Source of the DNA: Chinchilla lanigera
Lineage: Eukaryota; Chordata; Mammalia; Rodentia; Chinchillidae
Length of the DNA stretch: 64,000 bases
Assembly (NCBI RefSeq): GCF_000276665.1
Contig: NW_004955516.1
Coordinates: 4,715,254-4,779,253 of the forward strand
Direction: 5' to 3'
A model generated the notes under the pieces. It saw nothing but the letters and a program-made list of their open reading frames with translations, searched no databases and had not been told where the DNA came from. Both the position numbers and the translations under genes were made by a program. Positions 1 through 11,302 of this stretch are shown in pieces. Numbering within the stretch: position 1 is the first letter of the stretch; each line of letters starts with the position of its first letter.

Positions 1-115
1 CGGCCCACACTCGGACCCAGGAGCGCTGCAGCTCCCGGAGAACTCGCTGCCTGGGCGCAAGGCGCGGGGGGCTGGGGGAGCCTGCTCGGCCGGCTCTGAC
101 GGCCTGCTCCTTGTT
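1..115. other. GC-rich, CpG-dense window edge
   Basis: About 11 CpG dinucleotides fall in the first 115 bases, while the following kilobases are AT-rich and nearly CpG-free. The change is abrupt near base 115. This could be the edge of a CpG island or a gene's first exon extending upstream, or part of a GC-rich repeat. No reading frame, splice site or promoter motif can be assigned from so short a piece. Confidence 0.5.
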
Positions 116-516
116 ATGCAATTTGATGTGCCTATATTTTCTTTTTTTAAGGAAAAACAAAGAAAAGGATGAAAAAAAGATATTTTGACCTTAACACCCC
201 TAGCCTTTGCCTATATTTTCTTTTAGCATATTTCTCTAATAAAAAGGTGCTATAGCAAAAGCATAAAAAAATTTAAAGACAAGAAACATATTGTTTATCT
301 CCTCTTAGTTTACCAGATAAAGTTTTAATATTCATAACATATTAGAGTTCTATATATTAATAAGAAAAAGAGCCCAAGAAACATGGGAAAGTATATATAA
401 AGGAATTTTACAGCAGAAATACGAGTATTCAGTAAATGTATGAAAAGATGAATAACCTGACTAGTAATGCAGAAAATGTAAATGAAAACAAAAATAAGAT
501 CCCTTGTGTTATAGTT
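116..516. other. AT-rich sequence, nothing recognised
   Basis: AT-rich sequence with poly-A and poly-T patches. No repeat family or coding potential was recognised. Confidence 0.5.
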
Positions 517-1160
517 GATACATTGTGTCAACTTGAGGAGTCTAAAGGCTTAACTAAGTGACTCAGGAGTTCTACATCCTGGGGTGAAAAGGACATGCTC
601 TTCCTGCTCTAGGATATTGTTCATTGTGTCAATTTGAGAAGTTTAGAAGGTTAACTGTGTGGCTCAGCAGGAATCCAGGGTCCTTGTTTGTATTCATCCT
701 GAGCCTGAGCAAGAGGAGGGCCTAGAGATGGTGTGAGTGTAAAGGACCACCCCCCTTCAGGCCACGTAGGCTACATACAATAAAAGAGAAATGAAGAAGG
801 ACTGATTGCTGGTTTCTTGGAGGAGCTCCAGTCTTCACTTTCAGCTTGGTGATCATCTTCTGGCTTCTGGTACAAACTGTTTGGCTTTCACCTGGGACTC
901 TTCAGCCTTTTGGTGTACATGCTGTAGATTCTTAAGCATTCCATCACAGACCCTTCAGCCTCCTGATACGGACTTGCATGGAACACTGCAGTGAGCTCCA
1001 GACCTTGGACTGGAGTCTTCAATCTCCAGTGTGCAGACACCCTTTGCATGCTTCCTCATCCAACTCTTGGCTGACAACTGTAAGCCAAACTTGTAATTTC
1101 TTGTACATTTTTTTATCTTGTGTTATATCTGTTTCTCTAGTAAACCCTGACTGATGCACC
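517..1160 (+). mobile_element. LTR-like repeat with a doubled start
   Basis: The segment from about 613 starts with 'tgtgtcaatttgag' and ends near 1157 with 'ccctgactgatgca', giving TG...CA ends over about 540 bp. That layout suits a solo LTR of an ERVL/MaLR-like class. A second, truncated copy of the start lies at 527-582 ('tgtgtcaacttgaggagtc'), so two related copies sit in direct orientation. The same repeat type recurs at 51470-51775. The family name is not certain. Confidence 0.4.
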
Positions 1161-1384
1161 TTGCCATCTTGGCAAAACTTAAGGGAAATGAATGAACAAG
1201 ATTGCTAAACTCCCCAATCATTCTGTCTCTTGCCTCAGGCCGCCTCTAGTGTTTCAGAAGCTATTTACGTCTTATATCCACCCTCGTACTTGCTATTAAT
1301 GTGAAATGTTTTTTGTTATGAATTAATATTTTCTATCAACATGTATAAATCATAACCTCCTGTCTTTAATCTGCTTTCATTTTC

Positions 1385-2345
1385 TTTTACAAACCTTTTA
1401 ATTTTAATTGCATATTGATAAAATATAACTATATATTTATGGGTTACAGAGCAAGGTTATAATGTATGAATACAATGTAGAATAATTAAATCAAACTAAT
1501 TAATATACTTATGACCTCAAAGACATTTTTAAAGGTGAGAACATATAAATTTTTTTCAGTGACTTTGAAGTATACAATACATTACTTACTATATTCACAA
1601 TGGTCTATATCTTCTTAAAAAAACTATTCTTTCTGACTAATTGAAGGTTTGTACACTTTGATCATCATCTCCTTTAGCCTTTGGTGACCACTACTGTATT
1701 TTATAATTCTTTGAGTTTCATTGTTTTAGACTCTACAATTAATAGTGAGAAATTTTTGTATTTGCCTTTCTGTGCTTAGCTTATTGCACATAGCAGAATG
1801 TCCTCTAGATTCGGCCAGGTTATCCCAAATGATTGAATTTCGTTCTTTTCTAATGGTTAAATAGTATATTGTATATATAACAGCCCAACATTTTTTTATT
1901 CATTCATCTGTTGATGAACACTTGGGTTGATTACAGGACTTGGCTATTATTAATACTGCTGCCATGAACATGGAAGAGCAGACATCTCTTCAGCATACTG
2001 ATTTCAACTCTTCTGGTGAAATACCAAAATCTTGTACTAATTCTAGTTTCAGTTTTTCAAGGAACTTTCATACTGTTTTCCATAATGGCTTTACCAATTT
2101 GTATTCTTCCCAGCAGTATACAGATTTCCCTTTCTTCCACATAATTTCCAGCACTTGTTATCTTAAATTTTCTTGATAATAGTTATTCTGATATGTAGGA
2201 GATTACATCTTATTGTGGATTTAATTTGTGCTTCCATAATGATGATGATTAGGTGGTATACTTGTCCATTTGTGTATTTTCTTTTGATAAATGTATATTT
2301 AGGTCTCTTGACCATTTTTAAATAAGTTACTGTTTTCTTTTTACA
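1385..2345 (-). mobile_element. Ancient L1M 3' end
   Basis: On the minus strand this matches the 3' end of mammalian L1M elements: the last part of ORF2 followed by the 3' UTR. On the plus strand it reads as the familiar antisense order (tatacaatacattacttac..., then 'cttattgcacatagcagaatgtcctc', 'cattcatctgttgatgaacac', 'tggctattattaatactgctgccatgaac'). All frames are broken by stops and indels. It is much more diverged than the L1 at 2565-4794. Confidence 0.8.
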
Positions 2346-2461
2346 GAGCTGTGTTCCTTAGGAATTTTGGATAATTGTTTTCATTTTTTATCTTTACTCA
2401 TCCAACATCTTTTTTTTTCTGAACTCACTGGAAGAACAAGAAGTGACTCATTCAGATAATT

Positions 2462-2552
2462 TCTTTTTTTTTTTTTTGGTACCGGGAATCGAACTCAGGA
2501 CCTTGCACTTGCCAGGCAGGCACTTGTGCCACTAAGCTATCTCCCTGGCCCC
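2462..2552 (-). mobile_element. ID SINE (tRNA-Ala-derived), minus strand
   Basis: Read on the minus strand it has 'ggggccagggagatagcttagtggc' at the 5' end (box A region), a box-B-like 'gagttcgattcccggtacc', and an A-tail (T-run at 2463-2477 on plus). It is flanked by the direct repeat cagataatt at 2453-2461 and 2553-2561, a target-site duplication. The insertion lies at the 3' edge of the adjacent L1. Confidence 0.9.
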
Positions 2553-2564
2553 CAGATAATTACC

Positions 2565-3488
2565 TTTTTAAAAATAATTAATTTTGTTGGTACATTTTAA
2601 ATATAGTTAATGATCAGATTCATCATAGGGAATTTATACCTGCACATGATCTATCTTGATTCTTCTTTTTTCCCATTCCCCTCTCCTCCTTTCAATTCCT
2701 CTTCCACTCATTATTTACAAAAGCTTTATTTTCATTGTTCTTTCTTTTCTCTTTTTTCTTTTCCCTTTCTTCTTTCCCCCTCCCTCCTCCATAGTTCTCC
2801 TTCTGATTTGAACATTTTCTTCCTATTTTACAATATCTATTATACATTTTGGTCTCTATTTATACTTTCAGCTTCTACATGAGAGAAATAATGTGATATT
2901 TACACATGTCTGTCCACTTTATTTCACTTAAGAGTATGGTCTCAAGGTGCATCCATTTAGCTATAAATGTCTCAAGGTTATCCTTCTTTATGTCAGAGTA
3001 GTACTCCATTATATTAAAAAAAAACCCATATCTTCCTTATCCATTCATCAGTTGGTGGCATTTGCGCTGTTTCCAAGATTTGGCTATTACAAACAGTGCT
3101 GCTATAAACATGGGTGTATATATATCACAGTGGTATGATGCTTTTAATTCTTTTGGGAAGATACCAAGAAGGGTGATACCTGGGTCAAATGCAACCTCTA
3201 GTCCTAGCTTTTTGAGTAATATTCACACTGATCTCCACAGTGGTTGCACCAGTCTACACTCCCACCAATAGCAGAGAAGGGATCCTTTTCCCCTACAACC
3301 TGTTCAGCATTTGCTATTGGTTGATTTCTTAATAATAGCCATTCTTTCTGGAGTGAGATGGAATCTCAGTGTTATTTTAATTTGCGTCTCTCATATATCT
3401 AGTGATGTTGAACATATTTTCATATATTTATTTACCATGTGTAGTTTTTTATCTAGGAAGTGTCTATTCATTTCAGAGAGATTAGGAA
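2565..3488 (-). mobile_element. L1 3' part of a twin-primed insertion (ORF2 C-terminus and 3' UTR)
   Basis: The minus strand carries the end of L1 ORF2 and a purine-rich 3' UTR ending in an A-rich tail (T-rich at 2565-2580 on plus). Plus-strand landmarks are 'atccattcatcagttggtgg', 'gctataaacatgggtgtat' and 'actcccaccaatagcag'. The coding part is disrupted. At about 3488 the strand of the L1 sequence switches, and the 5' part of an L1 continues in the opposite orientation. The same 3' UTR type occurs at 13035, 35735 and 47862, so this is a lineage L1 family. Confidence 0.85.
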
Positions 3489-4794
3489 AATGATAGAAAC
3501 TATGAATTCCCAATTTAAGAAGTAAATGGAATCCATGAAACAAATTCAAACAGATATCCAGGAGAGTAAAAATTCTATTGAAAGTCTATGCAGCTGAATG
3601 AACCAATGTGAAGACAGAATATCACATCTAGAAGACAGGATTATGGTTAGAGATCATGAAAAGAAAGATTTCTTAAAAATAGCAAGGGACCATGAAAAAT
3701 CAATCCAATGGTTGCTAGATGATGCAAAGAAGCACAGCATAAGATTTTGATCAGTGTCAATAAAAAAGCATAAGACAGTGCAAATGACATAAAAAACTGT
3801 AGCAGTAATGGCAGAAAACTTCTCAAGCATGGAAAAAGAATTTGACATGCAGTAAGTGAAGCATATAGAACTCCAATTAGCCATAATCAAAGTAAATCTA
3901 CACCAAGACATGTAATAGTCAAGATTTCAGAAATTCAGCAAAAGAACAGAATATCAAAAGCTGCTAAGAAATGAAACAAGTTACTTATAAAGGAAAGCCC
4001 ATCCTAATCACAGCAGACTTCTCCACAAATCCTCAAGTCAAGAAGAGCTTGGAGTGAAGTATTGGAAGCCCTGAAAGAAAACAACCTTCAACCCAGATCG
4101 ATGTACCTTGTAAAACTATCTTTCAAAATCAATGGAAAATAAGATACTTCCATGATAAAGAACAGTTGATTAAATTCATGACCACCAAGCCAACACTGCA
4201 AAATGTTCTGAAGGGTGTTCTGGAAAAAGAAAAGGATGACTACAATTCCTAGAACACCAATAGAAAGAATCCACCAGGCAAGGCAAGCAATTAAACAGAG
4301 GGGAAAGATAGGGAACCAGAAATAGTAAAGTAATATGACAAGGATAAATCAGTTATAACCATCATTATGAATGATCTCAATTCACCAATCAAAAGAAACA
4401 GGATGGCAGAATGGATCAAGAAACAGTATCCAAGAATGTGCTATATACAAGAAACACATTTAACCAAAAAAGAAATTCATAGACTGATAATCAAAGGAGG
4501 GAAAACAATACTTTATGTGACAGGAATCCAGAAAAAAGCAGAGGCAGCTATTCTATTTGCAGAAAACATGAACTTCAAACCAAGACTGATCAAGAGAGAC
4601 AAAGAAGGTCACTACATACTTGTTAAGGGAAAACTCTAAGAGGAAGAGAAAATAATCATAAATATATATGCATCAAACACCAGTACACCCCACTATACAA
4701 GGCAAATATTAAGGGACATGAAAAATCAAATAAGCATTAACACAATCATAGGGAGGAACCTGAATACCCCACTGTTACAAATAGACAAATCACT
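3489..4794 (+). mobile_element. L1 5' part, inverted (ORF1 end, inter-ORF region, ORF2 endonuclease start)
   Basis: The plus strand runs from the ORF1 coiled-coil/C-terminal region (about 3500-4240, broken by stops) through the inter-ORF region into the start of ORF2 at about 4367. There an 88-residue open stretch resembles the N-terminal endonuclease (…YIQETHLTKKEIHRL…, with the catalytic-region ETHL motif). It ends at 4794 within the endonuclease. Its orientation is opposite to the 3' half at 2565-3488, and cagataattt follows at 4795-4804, matching the left flank at 2453-2462. Together the two halves look like one 5'-inverted L1 insertion. Confidence 0.8.
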
Positions 4795-4804
4795 CAGATA
4801 ATTT

Positions 4805-6227
4805 CTTCAACTATGATCACTCCACCATTCAGCACATTTATTTTTAATGTTATAAATCATGTTTTCAACTTCTAAGACCTGATTTCATCCTTTTTCATAG
4901 TAATATGTTTTACATTTCTGTGTGAGATTTTTTAATCTCATGGGCTGTGGCTGCCATTTGGGACTTTTGGTGTTAAGATACTCACTTATATTTCTTACAA
5001 ATCCCTCTATTTTATTAACACTATTTAAATGAATTTCTTCTACCTGTAGTTAAACAATCCCTAACTAGCAGAGGCATTTTATGGAAAATTAGAAGTGGGA
5101 GCAGTCACATCTAGTTAGTTGCATCAACAAAGACTTCATGTATGGCTTATAACACTTGCTTCTTTGAATGGAGAATGATTTAAAGTATACAATATTCCCA
5201 GTCAATGGAAGAGCAGTTAAAACAACAAAAAAAAGCAAGCTAAGACAGAAGTTTTCAGAAAGCAAAAAGCATTTCATTTTGGCTATATCACAGAGTATCT
5301 ATGGTGGTGGTTAGGGAAAGATTAGTGAAAAAGCTAGAAAAGTCTCTTAGGGACATAATGTGGAGGGCTTTTAATACCAGGGAGAAAAATTTGCAACGAG
5401 TTTCAAGGACATGCTGAAAGGGTTTGAATAAAAGCACGACACAGTCTGAAATGTGGTCCACAAAGATTCATCTGGCTACAGGATGCACAGTGGATTGGAG
5501 CGGTGACCATAACAGGAAGACAAAGGGAAAGATGATTGAGTTAGTTCAAGCAAGGTATAACGACTCTACAAATAGGCAGCAATGGAAATATTTTATACTC
5601 TGTACAGAATTTAGACATCTAAATTACAAGGTAGCATATGCCAAGGAATAGTTGTATTTTCATGTACTAATAAGCAAAGCATGGTGAGAGGTTCTAGTAA
5701 GAAAAATGTAAGGTGGCCACAATGTCACTCATGGTGGATTAATGATGGATTAATTCTTCACCCCATTTAAACATTCATAAAATGATTTTTATAATTCAAC
5801 AAATGTCATTGACAGCATGTATGAAATTAGAATTGCATCATTTGGCAAATTCTTATAGGGCCTAATCTTTCAAACTATGTTTCTTAAAGTGATTTCATAA
5901 TTTCTGGGGTCCTCAGTTAAACAGTTTTACTTTTAACATCTCTGTTTCACTTTTAGCATGTTTCAAAATAATTGCATTGATCTTGCTCCTTGAGTAGTAT
6001 CTGAGAAAAATCTGCCTTCTCAGGGGAACTGAAGCCTGGAGAACTTTAATGTAACACCCACTACCTCTCCCTAAATAAGACAGGTAAGCTGAAGAATGCT
6101 AATATGGGCATAGCATGGAAGAGTTTAATTTACTTAGTAAAGGCACATCTAACTGAAATTGTTTTCCCTGTTGGGACTATATATTGATACTGCAAGAACT
6201 GGAAATGAGGAGAGGGAAAATAGATCT
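4805..6227. other. No recognised gene; mostly unique sequence
   Basis: AT-rich with no convincing open frame. A patch around 5300-5560 ('gtggagggcttttaatacc', 'caaagattcatctggctac') has the look of a very old interspersed repeat, but I cannot name it. Confidence 0.4.
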
Positions 6228-6578
6228 TTCAGAGTTATGTCCTTTGAGGCTTGGTTCCAGGACTCCCCTTATGGATATCAAGTTCCTTAGATGCTTAAGC
6301 TCTTTATATAAAATGGCATAATATTTGCATATAACCTACACAATCCTCTCAAATACTTTAAATCATCTCTAGGTTACTTATAATATAGAACACAATGTAA
6401 TTGCTATCTATGGTATATTATACCATATTTTGGGGAATAATAACAAATAAAAAAGTCTTTACATGTTCAGTACAGACACAATTTTTTAAAAATATTTTTG
6501 ATTCACTGTTGGTCGAATCCATGGATGTGGAATTCATGGATATGGAACTCATGGATATAGATGGCTAACTATATAGTG
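6228..6578. mobile_element. Tigger-type (Tc1/mariner superfamily) non-autonomous DNA element
   Basis: It resembles the short Tigger-derived repeats with a terminus of the type 'ggttccaggactcccc…', followed by 'atataaaatggcataatatttgcatat', 'taaatcatctctaggttactta' and a GGAT-rich end ('tccatggatgtggaattcatgg'). A second copy in the same orientation is at 56522-56895. There is no transposase frame. Family assignment is by recognition; the exact Tigger subfamily is not fixed. Confidence 0.75.
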
Positions 6579-6859
6579 GATGCGATAGTATACTACCCAG
6601 ATCCATCTCCTCATCATTCCAGACCTTAAAGCACTGATTACCTCAGCCTCTGAGACCGCCATTAGTCTTCTGTGGGAACTGCCTTTGGCTGAGAAAAGCT
6701 ACTTTCCTAAAGGTCACACTCATTTTGGGACCTGCCTGTCCCCAGTGGGTGGTTTATTTGGGAATATAAATGCCTAGCCCATTCACCAGTTTGGGAAAGT
6801 TCTCAAGGGCCACTCCAGCTTCAGAGCAATTCAGTGGAATTGACTGAGGCCTCTTGTGT

Positions 6860-7110
6860 GAGTTTCCTGTTCCTGGTTTTTGTAACAAATTACTATACAG
6901 TGGTGGCTTAAACAACACTAGTTTTTAACCTTAATGTTATTGAGGTAAGTAGTTAGAAATGGATCTCACTGGTCTAAAGTCAAAGTGTCAGCTGAACTCT
7001 ATTCTTACTAGAGGCTCTTGGGGAGAATATATTTGTTTGTTCTTTCTACTTCGTAGAGGCCACCCCATATTTCTTGGCTTATGACACTTTACTCCTTTAA
7101 AATCCAGCAG
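6860..7110 (-). mobile_element. MLT1-like LTR fragment
   Basis: It reads as the minus strand of an old MaLR LTR: 'ttcctgttcctggtttttgtaacaaattac', then 'gtggcttaaacaacactag', 'aagtcaaagtgtcagctg' and 'ttcttggcttatgacac'. It is diverged and truncated. Confidence 0.6.
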
Positions 7111-7228
7111 TGGAAATGATTGCAATAGTGTGCGTATCGTCACAGTACTTAAGGGGCTGAGATGAGAGAATCACATAAACCCAGAAATTTGAGACCAGCC
7201 TGGGAAACAGGGAGACCCTGTGTCAAAA
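7111..7228 (+). mobile_element. 7SL-derived proto-B1/FLAM-like monomer
   Basis: It carries the 7SL-type core 'ggctgagatgagagaatcac…cccagaaatttgagaccagcctgggaaacagggagaccctgtgtc' and an A-rich end. It lacks the internal duplication of mature rodent B1. It is followed directly by a B1 in the same orientation. Confidence 0.65.
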
Positions 7229-7377
7229 AATTTAAAAAAGCTGGATGTGGTGGCACATGCTTGTAATCCCAAGCACTCAGGAGGCTGAGTCAGGAGGATT
7301 GCCATGAGTTCAAAGTCAACCTGGGCTGCATAGTGAGTTCAAGGCCAGCCTGAACTACATAGAGACTCTATCTCAAA
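7229..7377 (+). mobile_element. B1 SINE
   Basis: Starts 'gctggatgtggtggcacatgc' and has the core 'aggaggctgagtcaggagg'. The internal duplication is visible as 'caacctgggctgcatagtgagttcaa' followed by 'ggccagcctgaactacatag'. Ends in an A-tail. The internal duplication is the rodent B1 hallmark. Confidence 0.9.
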
Positions 7378-7889
7378 AAAAGAAAATCACAAGCAAAACC
7401 CCAGAAACAGAGCATTCTGTCTCCTTTCTGACCTTTGCTTCCATTTTTGTAGCTTTTCTCTCGGACTATGATAAGAAAAGATGCCTTCTTTTCTTTTTCG
7501 TTATAATTACATTTAGTCCCCTGGATAATCCAGTACTTTCCTTTGACAATACCCTTAATCATATCTACAAAATCTCTTTTGTCATCTAACATAATATATT
7601 CACAGGATCCAGAGATTAGGATATGGGAGAGATTGGTTGGTTGTTATTATTCTGTCTATTCTAACTTTGTTGCAGTTGCAGCACAGATCAATTTCTTTTT
7701 GTGCCCATTCCTGCTTCCCTCACTTTCCCATAGGTATCCATCCTAAGAGTATGCCCTAGTACACTTCCAGCACACAAATAACCATCTCAAAGTCTGTTTC
7801 CAAGTGAACCCAGGTTGTCACACCGAGCAATTTAGGAGGTTAGGAGAAGAGCCTGAGCATGGAACTTTACATTGGCAGTAGAATTAATT
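7378..7889. other. No recognised feature
   Basis: Sequence without a convincing open frame or a repeat that I can name. Confidence 0.4.
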
Positions 7890-8360
7890 GTAACTACTTC
7901 CTGGAATACTGGCAGACTAGAACTAACTCAGAATTCCATTGGAGAGCATAGTATCTTTACTTGTGGAAGGAACATTCCTCAGCTGGAGACTTAGATCTTA
8001 TTTTAAAAGCAAGATGGCCCTGTTTCTCCTTGGATCCTTCGTGTAGGAGATTCTCACATGTAATACTGAACAAAAGCTCCAGGGGCTTTAAAGCGGAAAT
8101 TATTTAGGGGGACTTTCACAATTTGGGTTTCCGGGGAAGCAGTTGTGAAGGGGAAGATAGGCTGTAGAAGGTGTCTTAGGGAGTACTCCTTGATGTCAAC
8201 ACCTTTGGAGGAAGATAATCAAGATTGGGCAGATAGAGAAGTTGGGCTGCAGTGTATTCTCAACAAGCCACCCAGACAATCCTATGGGGTCAGTCTGGAC
8301 CTGGTTTGGTACCAAGTTGGGGAAAAGGGTCTGGGTCTTTATACTGTTGTATTCATAAAT
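7890..8360. mobile_element. Possible old LTR fragment
   Basis: It contains 'gggctgcagtgtattctcaac', which resembles 'gagttgcagtgcactcttaac' at 31320-31340, in a similar GA-rich context. The shared phrase suggests a common interspersed repeat, probably an old LTR. Boundaries and family are uncertain. Confidence 0.3.
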
Positions 8361-8419
8361 CATGGGAAGTGAGCTTTCTCAGAAAGGGGAGAAAAAATTG
8401 CCAAATTGCTTTTGCAAAG

Positions 8420-8800
8420 TGGCTTTATAATTTTGTACTTCCATGAGTGATATATGGGAGTTCCATTTACTCCACATGCTCATAAGCACTTGGTATAGTT
8501 TGTTATTTTATTTAAAACTTTTAGCCCTTCTAGAGTGTGTGATACATTATTGTGGTTTAAATTTATATTCCCATAATGCCTAATGACATAGCACGGCTTT
8601 ACATGTGCTTATTTTCCATCTATATCTCTTCATTGGTGAAATATTTGTTCAAATCTGCCCACTTAAAAACTTAGGTTGTTTGTCTTATTGTTGAATTTTG
8701 AGAGTTCTTTGTATCCTATGTACAAGTCCTTTGTCAGATATGTGTTTTGCACATATTATCTTCCAGTTTGTCAAGTATCTTTTTAAGAATTGTTTTTAAG
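8420..8800 (-). mobile_element. Ancient L1M ORF2/3' fragment
   Basis: The plus strand reads as antisense L1M ('aaatatttgttcaaatctgcccac', 'gagagttctttgtatcctatg', 'aagtcctttgtcagatatgtg', 'ttgcacatattatcttccag'). It is heavily diverged, with no open frame. Confidence 0.7.
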
Positions 8801-9609
8801 AATGAGTTATAGAAATCTCAACTCCATGCCTATGTTTTGAGAGTGGGACAAGAAAGGAATGACCAAGGTAGTGGAAACTGCTGCAACCTAACTATGCTCC
8901 CAAGGAGTGTGTCCATGAAGATTGACACAATTTTCTGCTTCTATTGCTATGGCACATGGCACTGATATAGAATTACCAAAAATAAATACAGTAAATGGTA
9001 ACAAATTTGATTGTGAAACTTTGAGTTCCCTCCTACTGGGGAGATTCCTGCCAGTAGAAATAGCACTCATGTAATACTAATTACATGAGTTTTTTCTCTG
9101 TATATAGTGAGGTAAAATGATATTCAATAAATAAAATCAACTTTAGAAAGAGAAGCTACTGCTGTGGACATGCCTAGTGTAGGTAGCAAATCTTGATTGA
9201 AGAAGAGCCTGCAAGCTGTTCCTCTTAGGTATGTAAATGTGAATTGATGCCTATTATTCTGAGCAGAATGTCACACAATCTTTTTGTCTTCTGACAAAGT
9301 GCGCTTTCCCCATGACCCCCTGCATGCTAAGCTCAAAGTCATGCAGGAAGAAGAATTGGCTCTGGGGAGGCAAACAGCTGCTGTTCTTAAAGCTAATTCA
9401 TTTGGTGCAGAGTGTTTGTTTGGGAAGGGAGGAAGAAGCAAGCATGAGGAATAAGGACAGAGACAGATAGGGACAATAAACTGCTGTAAATGTAATGGTT
9501 GATGTCGCTGCTATTCTCTAAAATCCCAATATTGATTGTTGTTCTAATCTCCCAGCTTCTGTGTGCTTTGCTGTAATGGCTCAAGCCCACAGCTTTCATG
9601 ATAGAAACA
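8801..9609. other. No recognised feature
   Basis: No coding potential or repeat family recognised. Confidence 0.4.
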
Positions 9610-10250
9610 CCCCTGGACTGTTAAAGTTGCCTTATCTGAAGACATGGAGAACCAGGAGTTCCTGGAAGTTTATATTGTCTTGGTCTCCCATGATCCAGTG
9701 TGGCTCTTAGCCAATGACTTGTACAGGAGTATGACAGATCAGCTGCCTTGCCTCCAGGTGGGGCAACCCCTGTGGTTTATATTCCAGAATTCCTCCAATG
9801 TTGGGAGTTACCTGAAACCTCTCTCAGTTGCTTTTCCTCCCAGCCACGTCCAGCTTCATTTTCTCCACTGTCTTACTGCTCTCTCCTGGGCACATTTCCT
9901 GTGAAAGTTAAACTGGATTGTCAACCTGTTTGGCTTGAGAGCTGCCAAAGGGAGTAGTAAAGCACACTTTTTGGTGTGCCTGGGTAGTCATAGAGACATG
10001 CCCTTCGGTACTCTATCTAGTCCCTGGCCCCTTCCTTACTGGTGCTGTTGCCCTGCTCTGCTTCTTGGTGACCGTGAAGTGAGCAGTTTGTTCTACCATG
10101 GTCATGATGTTTCTGCCCAGCTGACTATGAACTACATTCCCTGCAACCATAAGCAAAAATGAATCTCTCCTTCTTTAAATTTCCTTGGTTGAGTATCTGA
10201 TGTTTATTAGATATCTGATCCCAGCAGTGGGAAAGCAAACCAATATACTT
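9610..10250 (+). mobile_element. Rodent LTR-like repeat
   Basis: From about 9916 ('gattgtcaacctgtttggc', 'gtagtaaagcacacttttt', 'ggtgtgcctgggtagtcatag') to the end ('ctgactatgaactac…aaaaatgaatctctccttctttaaattt') this has the layout of rodent MaLR/ERVL-type LTRs. Those usually end with an AATAAA-like signal and 'cctttaagtt'. The part before 9916 is less certain and may be a separate piece. Confidence 0.4.
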
Positions 10251-10924
10251 CCTGAATAAATCACTCACACGTAAATCTTCAGTCTCAGAGTCTGTTCCTG
10301 AGGACAGGACCAAGACCTAAGGATGCTTTATGGAAGCTGTCTTTGTCGGGGAACAGGACTATTCCCCCAGGACTTTCTGGAAAGCACACAACCCACTCCC
10401 CAACCCCACCCCAGAATTGTCTGCCTAAGAGCAGGGAGTCTAGAACATTTATTTCCTGCTTTTAATCTCTCATTGGTTGAAGATTGGAACCCGGGAACCA
10501 TTCCTCCATATTTTTTGGTTGAGCTCTTGGTACCCCTAGGTAAAACAGGCTCCTAAGGTACCAGAAAAGGACACCAGGCATGAGATTGAGACATAACTGT
10601 GGAAAGCGCAAGGTGAACCCTTGGAGCTTGTGTAGCACTGGGTATGGTAGCTGTTGGGTCAAGGGATGTGACATGGGGCATTAGAAGTGGTTGCTAAGGT
10701 GAATTAGTACAACTTGGAGAGCTATAGCCGTGTGAATTCACAGCATGCAGGATGAACTATAGCCTTTGCTTTAGCTATCTGAGCAATGGTAGAGTTTAAT
10801 AGTTACACTGTTTTAGCAGGAACAAGGTACCAGCAACTACAAATTAGGCCCTTCTTGTGAAGTAGTATAGTAAAAATTTGGTGTGCAACCCCTAAAAATA
10901 CATCAAGACTTCCCAAGGAGTATC
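10251..10924. other. No recognised feature
   Basis: Moderately GC-rich unique-looking sequence. Short open frames on both strands have no recognisable protein similarity. Confidence 0.4.
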
Positions 10925-11302
10925 TTTTAGTCTGCTTGGGCTGCTTTAATAGTCTGTCACAGACTCAGTGGTTTGAACAACATAAATTTATGGTCTCATG
11001 GTTCTGTAAGGTAGAAATCCAGAACCAAAGTACCAGAAGGACTGGTTTCTGGTGAGGCCTCTCTCTTTGGCTTGCATATATGGCTGTCTGCTTGTTGTGT
11101 CCTCATATGACTTTTTCTTTGTGCATTTGTGCTCCTGGTGTCTTTTTTCTTTTTATAGGGACAACAGTCAGATCGAAGCCCTGGTCTTATGACTTCATTT
11201 AAACTTAATTACCTCTTTAATGATTCTGTCTCCACATATGTTCACAGTGAAGCGAGGGCTTCAGTATATAAATTTTGAGGGAATATAGTTCAGTCTATAA
11301 CA
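10925..11302 (-). mobile_element. MLT1 solo LTR
   Basis: Classic antisense MLT1 text: 'tttagtctgcttgggctgctttaatag', 'ggtttgaacaacataaatttatg', 'ggtctcatggttctg', 'ctggtgaggcctctctctttggcttgc', 'cttgttgtgtcctcatatg', 'acttcatttaaacttaattacctc', ending 'cagtctataaca'. About 375 bp, near the family's usual length. Old and diverged. Confidence 0.85.

Noticed and set aside
2462..2552. tRNA gene (tRNA-Ala-like body with boxes A and B)
   Set aside because: The body is an ID SINE with an A-tail and target duplications; the cloverleaf is degraded. The same applies to the other ID copies.
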